This document shows, in pieces, positions 35,201 to 50,200 of a DNA stretch of 64,000 bases. The stretch covers positions 398,559-462,558 of the forward strand of contig JAEHOE010000107.1 in assembly GCA_016858145.1 (NCBI GenBank). The letters are read 5' to 3'. A program made the position numbers and the translations under genes. A model generated the notes under the pieces. The model saw only the letters and a list, made by a program, of their open reading frames with translations. It had not been told where the DNA came from and made no database searches. The number at the start of each line of letters is the position of its first letter. The stretch's first letter is position 1. The DNA comes from Edaphochlamys debaryana (taxonomy: Eukaryota > Chlorophyta > Chlorophyceae > Chlamydomonadales).

Positions 35201-38200
35201 GTATTCGTTACCTGCGGCTGGGCGTACAAGTCCTTCCGCCTGGGGTGAATTCGACGGTGCATCGCCGGGTGGACACTGCCGAATGGACCGCAGTGACAGG
35301 CAAGGCCGCCATGGAGGCTCGCCCCTCAGAGCCCGACCTGAGCCTGCGACATGGGTGAGAGCTATGTATACTGTGTTTGGATTAGGCGCAGTTGAGGCCA
35401 AGGGCAGGCCACAGGGGTTCGGGGGGACAACTCAATTGTGGAGGGGGCGGGGGTCTGGTTCGTGCCAGGCCGTGTCGGAGGCCGAACTGTCGTCCCGCAC
35501 GGTGCACGTCGATTACAATAGAAGCATGAATACCCTGCTAAGCGCCGATGTCGTTGACTGTAGTCGCGGCTCGGGCCCTGTCACATTCAGCATGTCTCGT
35601 GTCCGATACTCGCGACGCAACGTTTCGCGGCCGTACAGGCGACCCCTCCAGAACTGCTCCATCACCAGCACTGTATACATCGCGGCCAGAGCGGTGACGG
35701 GCCACGCAGGGTAAAGTGTGAAACCCGGCGCGGCATGTCGGGGGTCTCGCCATGTTGGCACGACGCGAACAAGCACCGCCAGCTCCCGAGGATGGTCGCG
35801 ATGCCCTGTGGCCAAGGGGTCTCGTGTTGTGGCAACAGGGGCTTTGCGGGCTTCGAAGCCGGGCGGGCCAGGGGACCGATGGTCTGAATCCTTCACTCCG
35901 GCAACTATGTCCCTACGTTGCACCCCACCCTAAGCGGACCACGGGGAATCCACTTGCAGCTGATGCCGCCCCGACCTGGCCCGGTAATCCGACTCAGGAC
36001 GCATGCCCCAGCACGGCATGTGGGTTATTCTGTGGCTCAGCCCCAGGGCGTACCCCTGCCTAGCAACAGCCAGCCATGCCCCGGGGGCGCCCGCGTCCCA
36101 CAAGCGCAACCCGCTCGGCAGCTTGGAGATGGCGCGCGAATCAACGGCCCCCGGAATCAAGCAGCTAGGCTATAGATGTCATGAGATGCGGTACTGGTCT
36201 CTTCCAGGAAAGGCTGTAGGCGTGCGCTCTGCCCTCGAGTTGGTGGGGGGCACAAACAGCACTTGCATGCAACCCCAGCTGGGCGGCGAGGTCGCTGCCC
36301 AGCCTGCCGGGCGAGTCAAGATGAACTCTCTGCTGCGCTCAGGTATTGACCGAGAGCTCAAGCTGCTGGCGCGGGCTGGGGCGAAGGCCCGCCCGATGAG
36401 GTCAAAAGCCAGGGTCCCGTACCCACGCTTGCTGAGCCCCCCTTTTGCACAGCTCGATACACCGTATCTTCCTCTACCATAATGTCGTGGCGCTGGACGG
36501 TGCGAGCAAACATTCTCATGGCCGCTCGCGCTTGCGCTAGGGAGCACGCGGATGGGCGGGACAGGGCGCGTTACATAGCCATTGTCAAGTAGTTGGGCCC
36601 TAGGGCGGTGGGGGGTGGGGAGGCCGTAGGGACTTTCTGCCCTAAGTGAAGGAGATTATTGGGTGCAATCGGGCACTTTGCCTGGTCGCTATCATCATGG
36701 GAAAGCCTGTGCCAGGCATCCTGTTCTGTTTTGTAAAAACCTGGGTCCCTGACCTTTCAACCACCAACCGCCCAACCGTCAACCGCCAGCTGGTGCACGA
36801 CTTCCGCCCATTGGAAATCCCCACGTCCTTCCACTTCACCCCCGCTTCCCTTTGATCCCGCCACCTGACCGCCATGAGATACCAGCCTCCCTGGCCCCTT
36901 CACACTCAGAAGTACTCAGTCAAGGCTTTCAGCAGCGCCACAGTGCGCAGGCTTCAGGCAGCCAGGCTAGATGCGGAAGGCATTGGTCCCTTCCGCACCC
37001 GTCACACGTGAGGGCGCCTGGCCCTAGTGTGGGCGTTTACTAGTTGATCAGCACAGCAGGGCTGTGGCCGGCGAGCTTCAAGTGAGTACACTCTACCTGC
37101 TGTATTCGTTACCTGCGGCTGGGCGTACAAGTCCTTCCGCCTGGGGTGAATTCGACGGTGCATCGCCGGGTGGACACTGCCGAATGGACCGCAGTGACAG
37201 GCAAGGCCGCCATGGAGGCTCGCCCCTCAGAGCCCGACCTGAGCCTGCGACATGGGTGAGAGCTATGTATACTGTGTTTGGATTAGGCGCAGTTGAGGCC
37301 AAGGGCAGGCCACAGGGGTTCGGGGGGACAACTCAATTGTGGAGGGGGCGGGGGTCTGGTTCGTGCCAGGCCGTGTCGGAGGCCGAACTGTCGTCCCGCA
37401 CGGTGCACGTCGATTACAATAGAAGCATGAATACCCTGCTAAGCGCCGATGTCGTTGACTGTAGTCGCGGCTCGGGCCCTGTCACATTCAGCATGTCTCG
37501 TGTCCGATACTCGCGACGCAACGTTTCGCGGCCGTACAGGCGACCCCTCCAGAACTGCTCCATCACCAGCACTGTATACATCGCGGCCAGAGCGGTGACG
37601 GGCCACGCAGGGTAAAGTGTGAAACCCGGCGCGGCATGTCGGGGGTCTCGCCATGTTGGCACGACGCGAACAAGCACCGCCAGCTCCCGAGGATGGTCGC
37701 GATGCCCTGTGGCCAAGGGGTCTCGTGTTGTGGCAACAGGGGCTTTGCGGGCTTCGAAGCCGGGCGGGCCAGGGGACCGATGGTCTGAATCCTTCACTCC
37801 GGCAACTATGTCCCTACGTTGCACCCCACCCTAAGCGGACCACGGGGAATCCACTTGCAGCTGATGCCGCCCCGACCTGGCCCGGTAATCCGACTCAGGA
37901 CGCATGCCCCAGCACGGCATGTGGGTTATTCTGTGGCTCAGCCCCAGGGCGTACCCCTGCCTAGCAACAGCCAGCCATGCCCCGGGGGCGCCCGCGTCCC
38001 ACAAGCGCAACCCGCTCGGCAGCTTGGAGATGGCGCGCGAATCAACGGCCCCCGGAATCAAGCAGCTAGGCTATAGATGTCATGAGATGCGGTACTGGTC
38101 TCTTCCAGGAAAGGCTGTAGGCGTGCGCTCTGCCCTCGAGTTGGTGGGGGGCACAAACAGCACTTGCATGCAACCCCAGCTGGGCGGCGAGGTCGCTGCC

Positions 38201-41200
38201 CAGCCTGCCGGGCGAGTCAAGATGAACTCTCTGCTGCGCTCAGGTATTGACCGAGAGCTCAAGCTGCTGGCGCGGGCTGGGGCGAAGGCCCGCCCGATGA
38301 GGTCAAAAGCCAGGGTCCCGTACCCACGCTTGCTGAGCCCCCCTTTTGCACAGCTCGATACACCGTATCTTCCTCTACCATAATGTCGTGGCGCTGGACG
38401 GTGCGAGCAAACATTCTCATGGCCGCTCGCGCTTGCGCTAGGGAGCACGCGGATGGGCGGGACAGGGCGCGTTACATAGCCATTGTCAAGTAGTTGGGCC
38501 CTAGGGCGGTGGGGGGTGGGGAGGCCGTAGGGACTTTCTGCCCTAAGTGAAGGAGATTATTGGGTGCAATCGGGCACTTTGCCTGGTCGCTATCATCATG
38601 GGAAAGCCTGTGCCAGGCATCCTGTTCTGTTTTGTAAAAACCTGGGTCCCTGACCTTTCAACCACCAACCGCCCAACCGTCAACCGCCAGCTGGTGCACG
38701 ACTTCCGCCCATTGGAAATCCCCACGTCCTTCCACTTCACCCCCGCTTCCCTTTGATCCCGCCACCTGACCGCCATGAGATACCAGCCTCCCTGGCCCCT
38801 TCACACTCAGAAGTACTCAGTCAAGGCTTTCAGCAGCGCCACAGTGCGCAGGCTTCAGGCAGCCAGGCTAGATGCGGAAGGCATTGGTCCCTTCCGCACC
38901 CGTCACACGTGAGGGCGCCTGGCCCTAGTGTGGGCGTTTACTAGTTGATCAGCACAGCAGGGCTGTGGCCGGCGAGCTTCAAGTGAGTACACTCTACCTG
39001 CTGTATTCGTTACCTGCGGCTGGGCGTACAAGTCCTTCCGCCTGGGGTGAATTCGACGGTGCATCGCCGGGTGGACACTGCCGAATGGACCGCAGTGACA
39101 GGCAAGGCCGCCATGGAGGCTCGCCCCTCAGAGCCCGACCTGAGCCTGCGACATGGGTGAGAGCTATGTATACTGTGTTTGGATTAGGCGCAGTTGAGGC
39201 CAAGGGCAGGCCACAGGGGTTCGGGGGGACAACTCAATTGTGGAGGGGGCGGGGGTCTGGTTCGTGCCAGGCCGTGTCGGAGGCCGAACTGTCGTCCCGC
39301 ACGGTGCACGTCGATTACAATAGAAGCATGAATACCCTGCTAAGCGCCGATGTCGTTGACTGTAGTCGCGGCTCGGGCCCTGTCACATTCAGCATGTCTC
39401 GTGTCCGATACTCGCGACGCAACGTTTCGCGGCCGTACAGGCGACCCCTCCAGAACTGCTCCATCACCAGCACTGTATACATCGCGGCCAGAGCGGTGAC
39501 GGGCCACGCAGGGTAAAGTGTGAAACCCGGCGCGGCATGTCGGGGGTCTCGCCATGTTGGCACGACGCGAACAAGCACCGCCAGCTCCCGAGGATGGTCG
39601 CGATGCCCTGTGGCCAAGGGGTCTCGTGTTGTGGCAACAGGGGCTTTGCGGGCTTCGAAGCCGGGCGGGCCAGGGGACCGATGGTCTGAATCCTTCACTC
39701 CGGCAACTATGTCCCTACGTTGCACCCCACCCTAAGCGGACCACGGGGAATCCACTTGCAGCTGATGCCGCCCCGACCTGGCCCGGTAATCCGACTCAGG
39801 ACGCATGCCCCAGCACGGCATGTGGGTTATTCTGTGGCTCAGCCCCAGGGCGTACCCCTGCCTAGCAACAGCCAGCCATGCCCCGGGGGCGCCCGCGTCC
39901 CACAAGCGCAACCCGCTCGGCAGCTTGGAGATGGCGCGCGAATCAACGGCCCCCGGAATCAAGCAGCTAGGCTATAGATGTCATGAGATGCGGTACTGGT
40001 CTCTTCCAGGAAAGGCTGTAGGCGTGCGCTCTGCCCTCGAGTTGGTGGGGGGCACAAACAGCACTTGCATGCAACCCCAGCTGGGCGGCGAGGTCGCTGC
40101 CCAGCCTGCCGGGCGAGTCAAGATGAACTCTCTGCTGCGCTCAGGTATTGACCGAGAGCTCAAGCTGCTGGCGCGGGCTGGGGCGAAGGCCCGCCCGATG
40201 AGGTCAAAAGCCAGGGTCCCGTACCCACGCTTGCTGAGCCCCCCTTTTGCACAGCTCGATACACCGTATCTTCCTCTACCATAATGTCGTGGCGCTGGAC
40301 GGTGCGAGCAAACATTCTCATGGCCGCTCGCGCTTGCGCTAGGGAGCACGCGGATGGGCGGGACAGGGCGCGTTACATAGCCATTGTCAAGTAGTTGGGC
40401 CCTAGGGCGGTGGGGGGTGGGGAGGCCGTAGGGACTTTCTGCCCTAAGTGAAGGAGATTATTGGGTGCAATCGGGCACTTTGCCTGGTCGCTATCATCAT
40501 GGGAAAGCCTGTGCCAGGCATCCTGTTCTGTTTTGTAAAAACCTGGGTCCCTGACCTTTCAACCACCAACCGCCCAACCGTCAACCGCCAGCTGGTGCAC
40601 GACTTCCGCCCATTGGAAATCCCCACGTCCTTCCACTTCACCCCCGCTTCCCTTTGATCCCGCCACCTGACCGCCATGAGATACCAGCCTCCCTGGCCCC
40701 TTCACACTCAGAAGTACTCAGTCAAGGCTTTCAGCAGCGCCACAGTGCGCAGGCTTCAGGCAGCCAGGCTAGATGCGGAAGGCATTGGTCCCTTCCGCAC
40801 CCGTCACACGTGAGGGCGCCTGGCCCTAGTGTGGGCGTTTACTAGTTGATCAGCACAGCAGGGCTGTGGCCGGCGAGCTTCAAGTGAGTACACTCTACCT
40901 GCTGTATTCGTTACCTGCGGCTGGGCGTACAAGTCCTTCCGCCTGGGGTGAATTCGACGGTGCATCGCCGGGTGGACACTGCCGAATGGACCGCAGTGAC
41001 AGGCAAGGCCGCCATGGAGGCTCGCCCCTCAGAGCCCGACCTGAGCCTGCGACATGGGTGAGAGCTATGTATACTGTGTTTGGATTAGGCGCAGTTGAGG
41101 CCAAGGGCAGGCCACAGGGGTTCGGGGGGACAACTCAATTGTGGAGGGGGCGGGGGTCTGGTTCGTGCCAGGCCGTGTCGGAGGCCGAACTGTCGTCCCG

Positions 41201-44200
41201 CACGGTGCACGTCGATTACAATAGAAGCATGAATACCCTGCTAAGCGCCGATGTCGTTGACTGTAGTCGCGGCTCGGGCCCTGTCACATTCAGCATGTCT
41301 CGTGTCCGATACTCGCGACGCAACGTTTCGCGGCCGTACAGGCGACCCCTCCAGAACTGCTCCATCACCAGCACTGTATACATCGCGGCCAGAGCGGTGA
41401 CGGGCCACGCAGGGTAAAGTGTGAAACCCGGCGCGGCATGTCGGGGGTCTCGCCATGTTGGCACGACGCGAACAAGCACCGCCAGCTCCCGAGGATGGTC
41501 GCGATGCCCTGTGGCCAAGGGGTCTCGTGTTGTGGCAACAGGGGCTTTGCGGGCTTCGAAGCCGGGCGGGCCAGGGGACCGATGGTCTGAATCCTTCACT
41601 CCGGCAACTATGTCCCTACGTTGCACCCCACCCTAAGCGGACCACGGGGAATCCACTTGCAGCTGATGCCGCCCCGACCTGGCCCGGTAATCCGACTCAG
41701 GACGCATGCCCCAGCACGGCATGTGGGTTATTCTGTGGCTCAGCCCCAGGGCGTACCCCTGCCTAGCAACAGCCAGCCATGCCCCGGGGGCGCCCGCGTC
41801 CCACAAGCGCAACCCGCTCGGCAGCTTGGAGATGGCGCGCGAATCAACGGCCCCCGGAATCAAGCAGCTAGGCTATAGATGTCATGAGATGCGGTACTGG
41901 TCTCTTCCAGGAAAGGCTGTAGGCGTGCGCTCTGCCCTCGAGTTGGTGGGGGGCACAAACAGCACTTGCATGCAACCCCAGCTGGGCGGCGAGGTCGCTG
42001 CCCAGCCTGCCGGGCGAGTCAAGATGAACTCTCTGCTGCGCTCAGGTATTGACCGAGAGCTCAAGCTGCTGGCGCGGGCTGGGGCGAAGGCCCGCCCGAT
42101 GAGGTCAAAAGCCAGGGTCCCGTACCCACGCTTGCTGAGCCCCCCTTTTGCACAGCTCGATACACCGTATCTTCCTCTACCATAATGTCGTGGCGCTGGA
42201 CGGTGCGAGCAAACATTCTCATGGCCGCTCGCGCTTGCGCTAGGGAGCACGCGGATGGGCGGGACAGGGCGCGTTACATAGCCATTGTCAAGTAGTTGGG
42301 CCCTAGGGCGGTGGGGGGTGGGGAGGCCGTAGGGACTTTCTGCCCTAAGTGAAGGAGATTATTGGGTGCAATCGGGCACTTTGCCTGGTCGCTATCATCA
42401 TGGGAAAGCCTGTGCCAGGCATCCTGTTCTGTTTTGTAAAAACCTGGGTCCCTGACCTTTCAACCACCAACCGCCCAACCGTCAACCGCCAGCTGGTGCA
42501 CGACTTCCGCCCATTGGAAATCCCCACGTCCTTCCACTTCACCCCCGCTTCCCTTTGATCCCGCCACCTGACCGCCATGAGATACCAGCCTCCCTGGCCC
42601 CTTCACACTCAGAAGTACTCAGTCAAGGCTTTCAGCAGCGCCACAGTGCGCAGGCTTCAGGCAGCCAGGCTAGATGCGGAAGGCATTGGTCCCTTCCGCA
42701 CCCGTCACACGTGAGGGCGCCTGGCCCTAGTGTGGGCGTTTACTAGTTGATCAGCACAGCAGGGCTGTGGCCGGCGAGCTTCAAGTGAGTACACTCTACC
42801 TGCTGTATTCGTTACCTGCGGCTGGGCGTACAAGTCCTTCCGCCTGGGGTGAATTCGACGGTGCATCGCCGGGTGGACACTGCCGAATGGACCGCAGTGA
42901 CAGGCAAGGCCGCCATGGAGGCTCGCCCCTCAGAGCCCGACCTGAGCCTGCGACATGGGTGAGAGCTATGTATACTGTGTTTGGATTAGGCGCAGTTGAG
43001 GCCAAGGGCAGGCCACAGGGGTTCGGGGGGACAACTCAATTGTGGAGGGGGCGGGGGTCTGGTTCGTGCCAGGCCGTGTCGGAGGCCGAACTGTCGTCCC
43101 GCACGGTGCACGTCGATTACAATAGAAGCATGAATACCCTGCTAAGCGCCGATGTCGTTGACTGTAGTCGCGGCTCGGGCCCTGTCACATTCAGCATGTC
43201 TCGTGTCCGATACTCGCGACGCAACGTTTCGCGGCCGTACAGGCGACCCCTCCAGAACTGCTCCATCACCAGCACTGTATACATCGCGGCCAGAGCGGTG
43301 ACGGGCCACGCAGGGTAAAGTGTGAAACCCGGCGCGGCATGTCGGGGGTCTCGCCATGTTGGCACGACGCGAACAAGCACCGCCAGCTCCCGAGGATGGT
43401 CGCGATGCCCTGTGGCCAAGGGGTCTCGTGTTGTGGCAACAGGGGCTTTGCGGGCTTCGAAGCCGGGCGGGCCAGGGGACCGATGGTCTGAATCCTTCAC
43501 TCCGGCAACTATGTCCCTACGTTGCACCCCACCCTAAGCGGACCACGGGGAATCCACTTGCAGCTGATGCCGCCCCGACCTGGCCCGGTAATCCGACTCA
43601 GGACGCATGCCCCAGCACGGCATGTGGGTTATTCTGTGGCTCAGCCCCAGGGCGTACCCCTGCCTAGCAACAGCCAGCCATGCCCCGGGGGCGCCCGCGT
43701 CCCACAAGCGCAACCCGCTCGGCAGCTTGGAGATGGCGCGCGAATCAACGGCCCCCGGAATCAAGCAGCTAGGCTATAGATGTCATGAGATGCGGTACTG
43801 GTCTCTTCCAGGAAAGGCTGTAGGCGTGCGCTCTGCCCTCGAGTTGGTGGGGGGCACAAACAGCACTTGCATGCAACCCCAGCTGGGCGGCGAGGTCGCT
43901 GCCCAGCCTGCCGGGCGAGTCAAGATGAACTCTCTGCTGCGCTCAGGTATTGACCGAGAGCTCAAGCTGCTGGCGCGGGCTGGGGCGAAGGCCCGCCCGA
44001 TGAGGTCAAAAGCCAGGGTCCCGTACCCACGCTTGCTGAGCCCCCCTTTTGCACAGCTCGATACACCGTATCTTCCTCTACCATAATGTCGTGGCGCTGG
44101 ACGGTGCGAGCAAACATTCTCATGGCCGCTCGCGCTTGCGCTAGGGAGCACGCGGATGGGCGGGACAGGGCGCGTTACATAGCCATTGTCAAGTAGTTGG

Positions 44201-47200
44201 GCCCTAGGGCGGTGGGGGGTGGGGAGGCCGTAGGGACTTTCTGCCCTAAGTGAAGGAGATTATTGGGTGCAATCGGGCACTTTGCCTGGTCGCTATCATC
44301 ATGGGAAAGCCTGTGCCAGGCATCCTGTTCTGTTTTGTAAAAACCTGGGTCCCTGACCTTTCAACCACCAACCGCCCAACCGTCAACCGCCAGCTGGTGC
44401 ACGACTTCCGCCCATTGGAAATCCCCACGTCCTTCCACTTCACCCCCGCTTCCCTTTGATCCCGCCACCTGACCGCCATGAGATACCAGCCTCCCTGGCC
44501 CCTTCACACTCAGAAGTACTCAGTCAAGGCTTTCAGCAGCGCCACAGTGCGCAGGCTTCAGGCAGCCAGGCTAGATGCGGAAGGCATTGGTCCCTTCCGC
44601 ACCCGTCACACGTGAGGGCGCCTGGCCCTAGTGTGGGCGTTTACTAGTTGATCAGCACAGCAGGGCTGTGGCCGGCGAGCTTCAAGTGAGTACACTCTAC
44701 CTGCTGTATTCGTTACCTGCGGCTGGGCGTACAAGTCCTTCCGCCTGGGGTGAATTCGACGGTGCATCGCCGGGTGGACACTGCCGAATGGACCGCAGTG
44801 ACAGGCAAGGCCGCCATGGAGGCTCGCCCCTCAGAGCCCGACCTGAGCCTGCGACATGGGTGAGAGCTATGTATACTGTGTTTGGATTAGGCGCAGTTGA
44901 GGCCAAGGGCAGGCCACAGGGGTTCGGGGGGACAACTCAATTGTGGAGGGGGCGGGGGTCTGGTTCGTGCCAGGCCGTGTCGGAGGCCGAACTGTCGTCC
45001 CGCACGGTGCACGTCGATTACAATAGAAGCATGAATACCCTGCTAAGCGCCGATGTCGTTGACTGTAGTCGCGGCTCGGGCCCTGTCACATTCAGCATGT
45101 CTCGTGTCCGATACTCGCGACGCAACGTTTCGCGGCCGTACAGGCGACCCCTCCAGAACTGCTCCATCACCAGCACTGTATACATCGCGGCCAGAGCGGT
45201 GACGGGCCACGCAGGGTAAAGTGTGAAACCCGGCGCGGCATGTCGGGGGTCTCGCCATGTTGGCACGACGCGAACAAGCACCGCCAGCTCCCGAGGATGG
45301 TCGCGATGCCCTGTGGCCAAGGGGTCTCGTGTTGTGGCAACAGGGGCTTTGCGGGCTTCGAAGCCGGGCGGGCCAGGGGACCGATGGTCTGAATCCTTCA
45401 CTCCGGCAACTATGTCCCTACGTTGCACCCCACCCTAAGCGGACCACGGGGAATCCACTTGCAGCTGATGCCGCCCCGACCTGGCCCGGTAATCCGACTC
45501 AGGACGCATGCCCCAGCACGGCATGTGGGTTATTCTGTGGCTCAGCCCCAGGGCGTACCCCTGCCTAGCAACAGCCAGCCATGCCCCGGGGGCGCCCGCG
45601 TCCCACAAGCGCAACCCGCTCGGCAGCTTGCTTGGAGATGGCGCGCGAATCAACGGCCCCCGGAATCAAGCAGCTAGGCTATAGATGTCATGAGATGCGG
45701 TACTGGTCTCTTCCAGGAAAGGCTGTAGGCGTGCGCTCTGCCCTCGAGTTGGTGGGGGGCACAAACAGCACTTGCATGCAACCCCAGCTGGGCGGCGAGG
45801 TCGCTGCCCAGCCTGCCGGGCGAGTCAAGATGAACTCTCTGCTGCGCTCAGGTATTGACCGAGAGCTCAAGCTGCTGGCGCGGGCTGGGGCGAAGGCCCG
45901 CCCGATGAGGTCAAAAGCCAGGGTCCCGTACCCACGCTTGCTGAGCCCCCCTTTTGCACAGCTCGATACACCGTATCTTCCTCTACCATAATGTCGTGGC
46001 GCTGGACGGTGCGAGCAAACATTCTCATGGCCGCTCGCGCTTGCGCTAGGGAGCACGCGGATGGGCGGGACAGGGCGCGTTACATAGCCATTGTCAAGTA
46101 GTTGGGCCCTAGGGCGGTGGGGGGTGGGGAGGCCGTAGGGACTTTCTGCCCTAAGTGAAGGAGATTATTGGGTGCAATCGGGCACTTTGCCTGGTCGCTA
46201 TCATCATGGGAAAGCCTGTGCCAGGCATCCTGTTCTGTTTTGTAAAAACCTGGGTCCCTGACCTTTCAACCACCAACCGCCCAACCGTCAACCGCCAGCT
46301 GGTGCACGACTTCCGCCCATTGGAAATCCCCACGTCCTTCCACTTCACCCCCGCTTCCCTTTGATCCCGCCACCTGACCGCCATGAGATACCAGCCTCCC
46401 TGGCCCCTTCACACTCAGAAGTACTCAGTCAAGGCTTTCAGCAGCGCCACAGTGCGCAGGCTTCAGGCAGCCAGGCTAGATGCGGAAGGCATTGGTCCCT
46501 TCCGCACCCGTCACACGTGAGGGCGCCTGGCCCTAGTGTGGGCGTTTACTAGTTGATCAGCACAGCAGGGCTGTGGCCGGCGAGCTTCAAGTGAGTACAC
46601 TCTACCTGCTGTATTCGTTACCTGCGGCTGGGCGTACAAGTCCTTCCGCCTGGGGTGAATTCGACGGTGCATCGCCGGGTGGACACTGCCGAATGGACCG
46701 CAGTGACAGGCAAGGCCGCCATGGAGGCTCGCCCCTCAGAGCCCGACCTGAGCCTGCGACATGGGTGAGAGCTATGTATACTGTGTTTGGATTAGGCGCA
46801 GTTGAGGCCAAGGGCAGGCCACAGGGGTTCGGGGGGACAACTCAATTGTGGAGGGGGCGGGGGTCTGGTTCGTGCCAGGCCGTGTCGGAGGCCGAACTGT
46901 CGTCCCGCACGGTGCACGTCGATTACAATAGAAGCATGAATACCCTGCTAAGCGCCGATGTCGTTGACTGTAGTCGCGGCTCGGGCCCTGTCACATTCAG
47001 CATGTCTCGTGTCCGATACTCGCGACGCAACGTTTCGCGGCCGTACAGGCGACCCCTCCAGAACTGCTCCATCACCAGCACTGTATACATCGCGGCCAGA
47101 GCGGTGACGGGCCACGCAGGGTAAAGTGTGAAACCCGGCGCGGCATGTCGGGGGTCTCGCCATGTTGGCACGACGCGAACAAGCACCGCCAGCTCCCGAG

Positions 47201-50200
47201 GATGGTCGCGATGCCCTGTGGCCAAGGGGTCTCGTGTTGTGGCAACAGGGGCTTTGCGGGCTTCGAAGCCGGGCGGGCCAGGGGACCGATGGTCTGAATC
47301 CTTCACTCCGGCAACTATGTCCCTACGTTGCACCCCACCCTAAGCGGACCACGGGGAATCCACTTGCAGCTGATGCCGCCCCGACCTGGCCCGGTAATCC
47401 GACTCAGGACGCATGCCCCAGCACGGCATGTGGGTTATTCTGTGGCTCAGCCCCAGGGCGTACCCCTGCCTAGCAACAGCCAGCCATGCCCCGGGGGCGC
47501 CCGCGTCCCACAAGCGCAACCCGCTCGGCAGCTTGCTGGAGATGGCGCGCGAATCAACGGCCCCCGGAATCAAGCAGCTAGGCTATAGATGTCATGAGAT
47601 GCGGTACTGGTCTCTTCCAGGAAAGGCTGTAGGCGTGCGCTCTGCCCTCGAGTTGGTGGGGGGCACAAACAGCACTTGCATGCAACCCCAGCTGGGCGGC
47701 GAGGTCGCTGCCCAGCCTGCCGGGCGAGTCAAGATGAACTCTCTGCTGCGCTCAGGTATTGACCGAGAGCTCAAGCTGCTGGCGCGGGCTGGGGCGAAGG
47801 CCCGCCCGATGAGGTCAAAAGCCAGGGTCCCGTACCCACGCTTGCTGAGCCCCCCTTTTGCACAGCTCGATACACCGTATCTTCCTCTACCATAATGTCG
47901 TGGCGCTGGACGGTGCGAGCAAACATTCTCATGGCCGCTCGCGCTTGCGCTAGGGAGCACGCGGATGGGCGGGACAGGGCGCGTTACATAGCCATTGTCA
48001 AGTAGTTGGGCCCTAGGGCGGTGGGGGGTGGGGAGGCCGTAGGGACTTTCTGCCCTAAGTGAAGGAGATTATTGGGTGCAATCGGGCACTTTGCCTGGTC
48101 GCTATCATCATGGGAAAGCCTGTGCCAGGCATCCTGTTCTGTTTTGTAAAAACCTGGGTCCCTGACCTTTCAACCACCAACCGCCCAACCGTCAACCGCC
48201 AGCTGGTGCACGACTTCCGCCCATTGGAAATCCCCACGTCCTTCCACTTCACCCCCGCTTCCCTTTGATCCCGCCACCTGACCGCCATGAGATACCAGCC
48301 TCCCTGGCCCCTTCACACTCAGAAGTACTCAGTCAAGGCTTTCAGCAGCGCCACAGTGCGCAGGCTTCAGGCAGCCAGGCTAGATGCGGAAGGCATTGGT
48401 CCCTTCCGCACCCGTCACACGTGAGGGCGCCTGGCCCTAGTGTGGGCGTTTACTAGTTGATCAGCACAGCAGGGCTGTGGCCGGCGAGCTTCAAGTGAGT
48501 ACACTCTACCTGCTGTATTCGTTACCTGCGGCTGGGCGTACAAGTCCTTCCGCCTGGGGTGAATTCGACGGTGCATCGCCGGGTGGACACTGCCGAATGG
48601 ACCGCAGTGACAGGCAAGGCCGCCATGGAGGCTCGCCCCTCAGAGCCCGACCTGAGCCTGCGACATGGGTGAGAGCTATGTATACTGTGTTTGGATTAGG
48701 CGCAGTTGAGGCCAAGGGCAGGCCACAGGGGTTCGGGGGGACAACTCAATTGTGGAGGGGGCGGGGGTCTGGTTCGTGCCAGGCCGTGTCGGAGGCCGAA
48801 CTGTCGTCCCGCACGGTGCACGTCGATTACAATAGAAGCATGAATACCCTGCTAAGCGCCGATGTCGTTGACTGTAGTCGCGGCTCGGGCCCTGTCACAT
48901 TCAGCATGTCTCGTGTCCGATACTCGCGACGCAACGTTTCGCGGCCGTACAGGCGACCCCTCCAGAACTGCTCCATCACCAGCACTGTATACATCGCGGC
49001 CAGAGCGGTGACGGGCCACGCAGGGTAAAGTGTGAAACCCGGCGCGGCATGTCGGGGGTCTCGCCATGTTGGCACGACGCGAACAAGCACCGCCAGCTCC
49101 CGAGGATGGTCGCGATGCCCTGTGGCCAAGGGGTCTCGTGTTGTGGCAACAGGGGCTTTGCGGGCTTCGAAGCCGGGCGGGCCAGGGGACCGATGGTCTG
49201 AATCCTTCACTCCGGCAACTATGTCCCTACGTTGCACCCCACCCTAAGCGGACCACGGGGAATCCACTTGCAGCTGATGCCGCCCCGACCTGGCCCGGTA
49301 ATCCGACTCAGGACGCATTGCCCCAGCACGGCATGTGGGTTATTCTGTGGCTCAGCCCCAGGGCGTACCCCTGCCTAGCAACAGCCAGCCATGCCCCGGG
49401 GGCGCCCGCGTCCCACAAGCGCAACCCGCTCGGCAGCTTGGAGATGGCGCGCGAATCAACGGCCCCCGGAATCAAGCAGCTAGGCTATAGATGTCATGAG
49501 ATGCGGTACTGGTCTCTTCCAGGAAAGGCTGTAGGCGTGCGCTCTGCCCTCGAGTTGGTGGGGGGCACAAACAGCACTTGCATGCAACCCCAGCTGGGCG
49601 GCGAGGTCGCTGCCCAGCCTGCCGGGCGAGTCAAGATGAACTCTCTGCTGCGCTCAGGTATTGACCGAGAGCTCAAGCTGCTGGCGCGGGCTGGGGCGAA
49701 GGCCCGCCCGATGAGGTCAAAAGCCAGGGTCCCGTACCCACGCTTGCTGAGCCCCCCTTTTGCACAGCTCGATACACCGTATCTTCCTCTACCATAATGT
49801 CGTGGCGCTGGACGGTGCGAGCAAACATTCTCATGGCCGCTCGCGCTTGCGCTAGGGAGCACGCGGATGGGCGGGACAGGGCGCGTTACATAGCCATTGT
49901 CAAGTAGTTGGGCCCTAGGGCGGTGGGGGGTGGGGAGGCCGTAGGGACTTTCTGCCCTAAGTGAAGGAGATTATTGGGTGCAATCGGGCACTTTGCCTGG
50001 TCGCTATCATCATGGGAAAGCCTGTGCCAGGCATCCTGTTCTGTTTTGTAAAAACCTGGGTCCCTGACCTTTCAACCACCAACCGCCCAACCGTCAACCG
50101 CCAGCTGGTGCACGACTTCCGCCCATTGGAAATCCCCACGTCCTTCCACTTCACCCCCGCTTCCCTTTGATCCCGCCACCTGACCGCCATGAGATACCAG

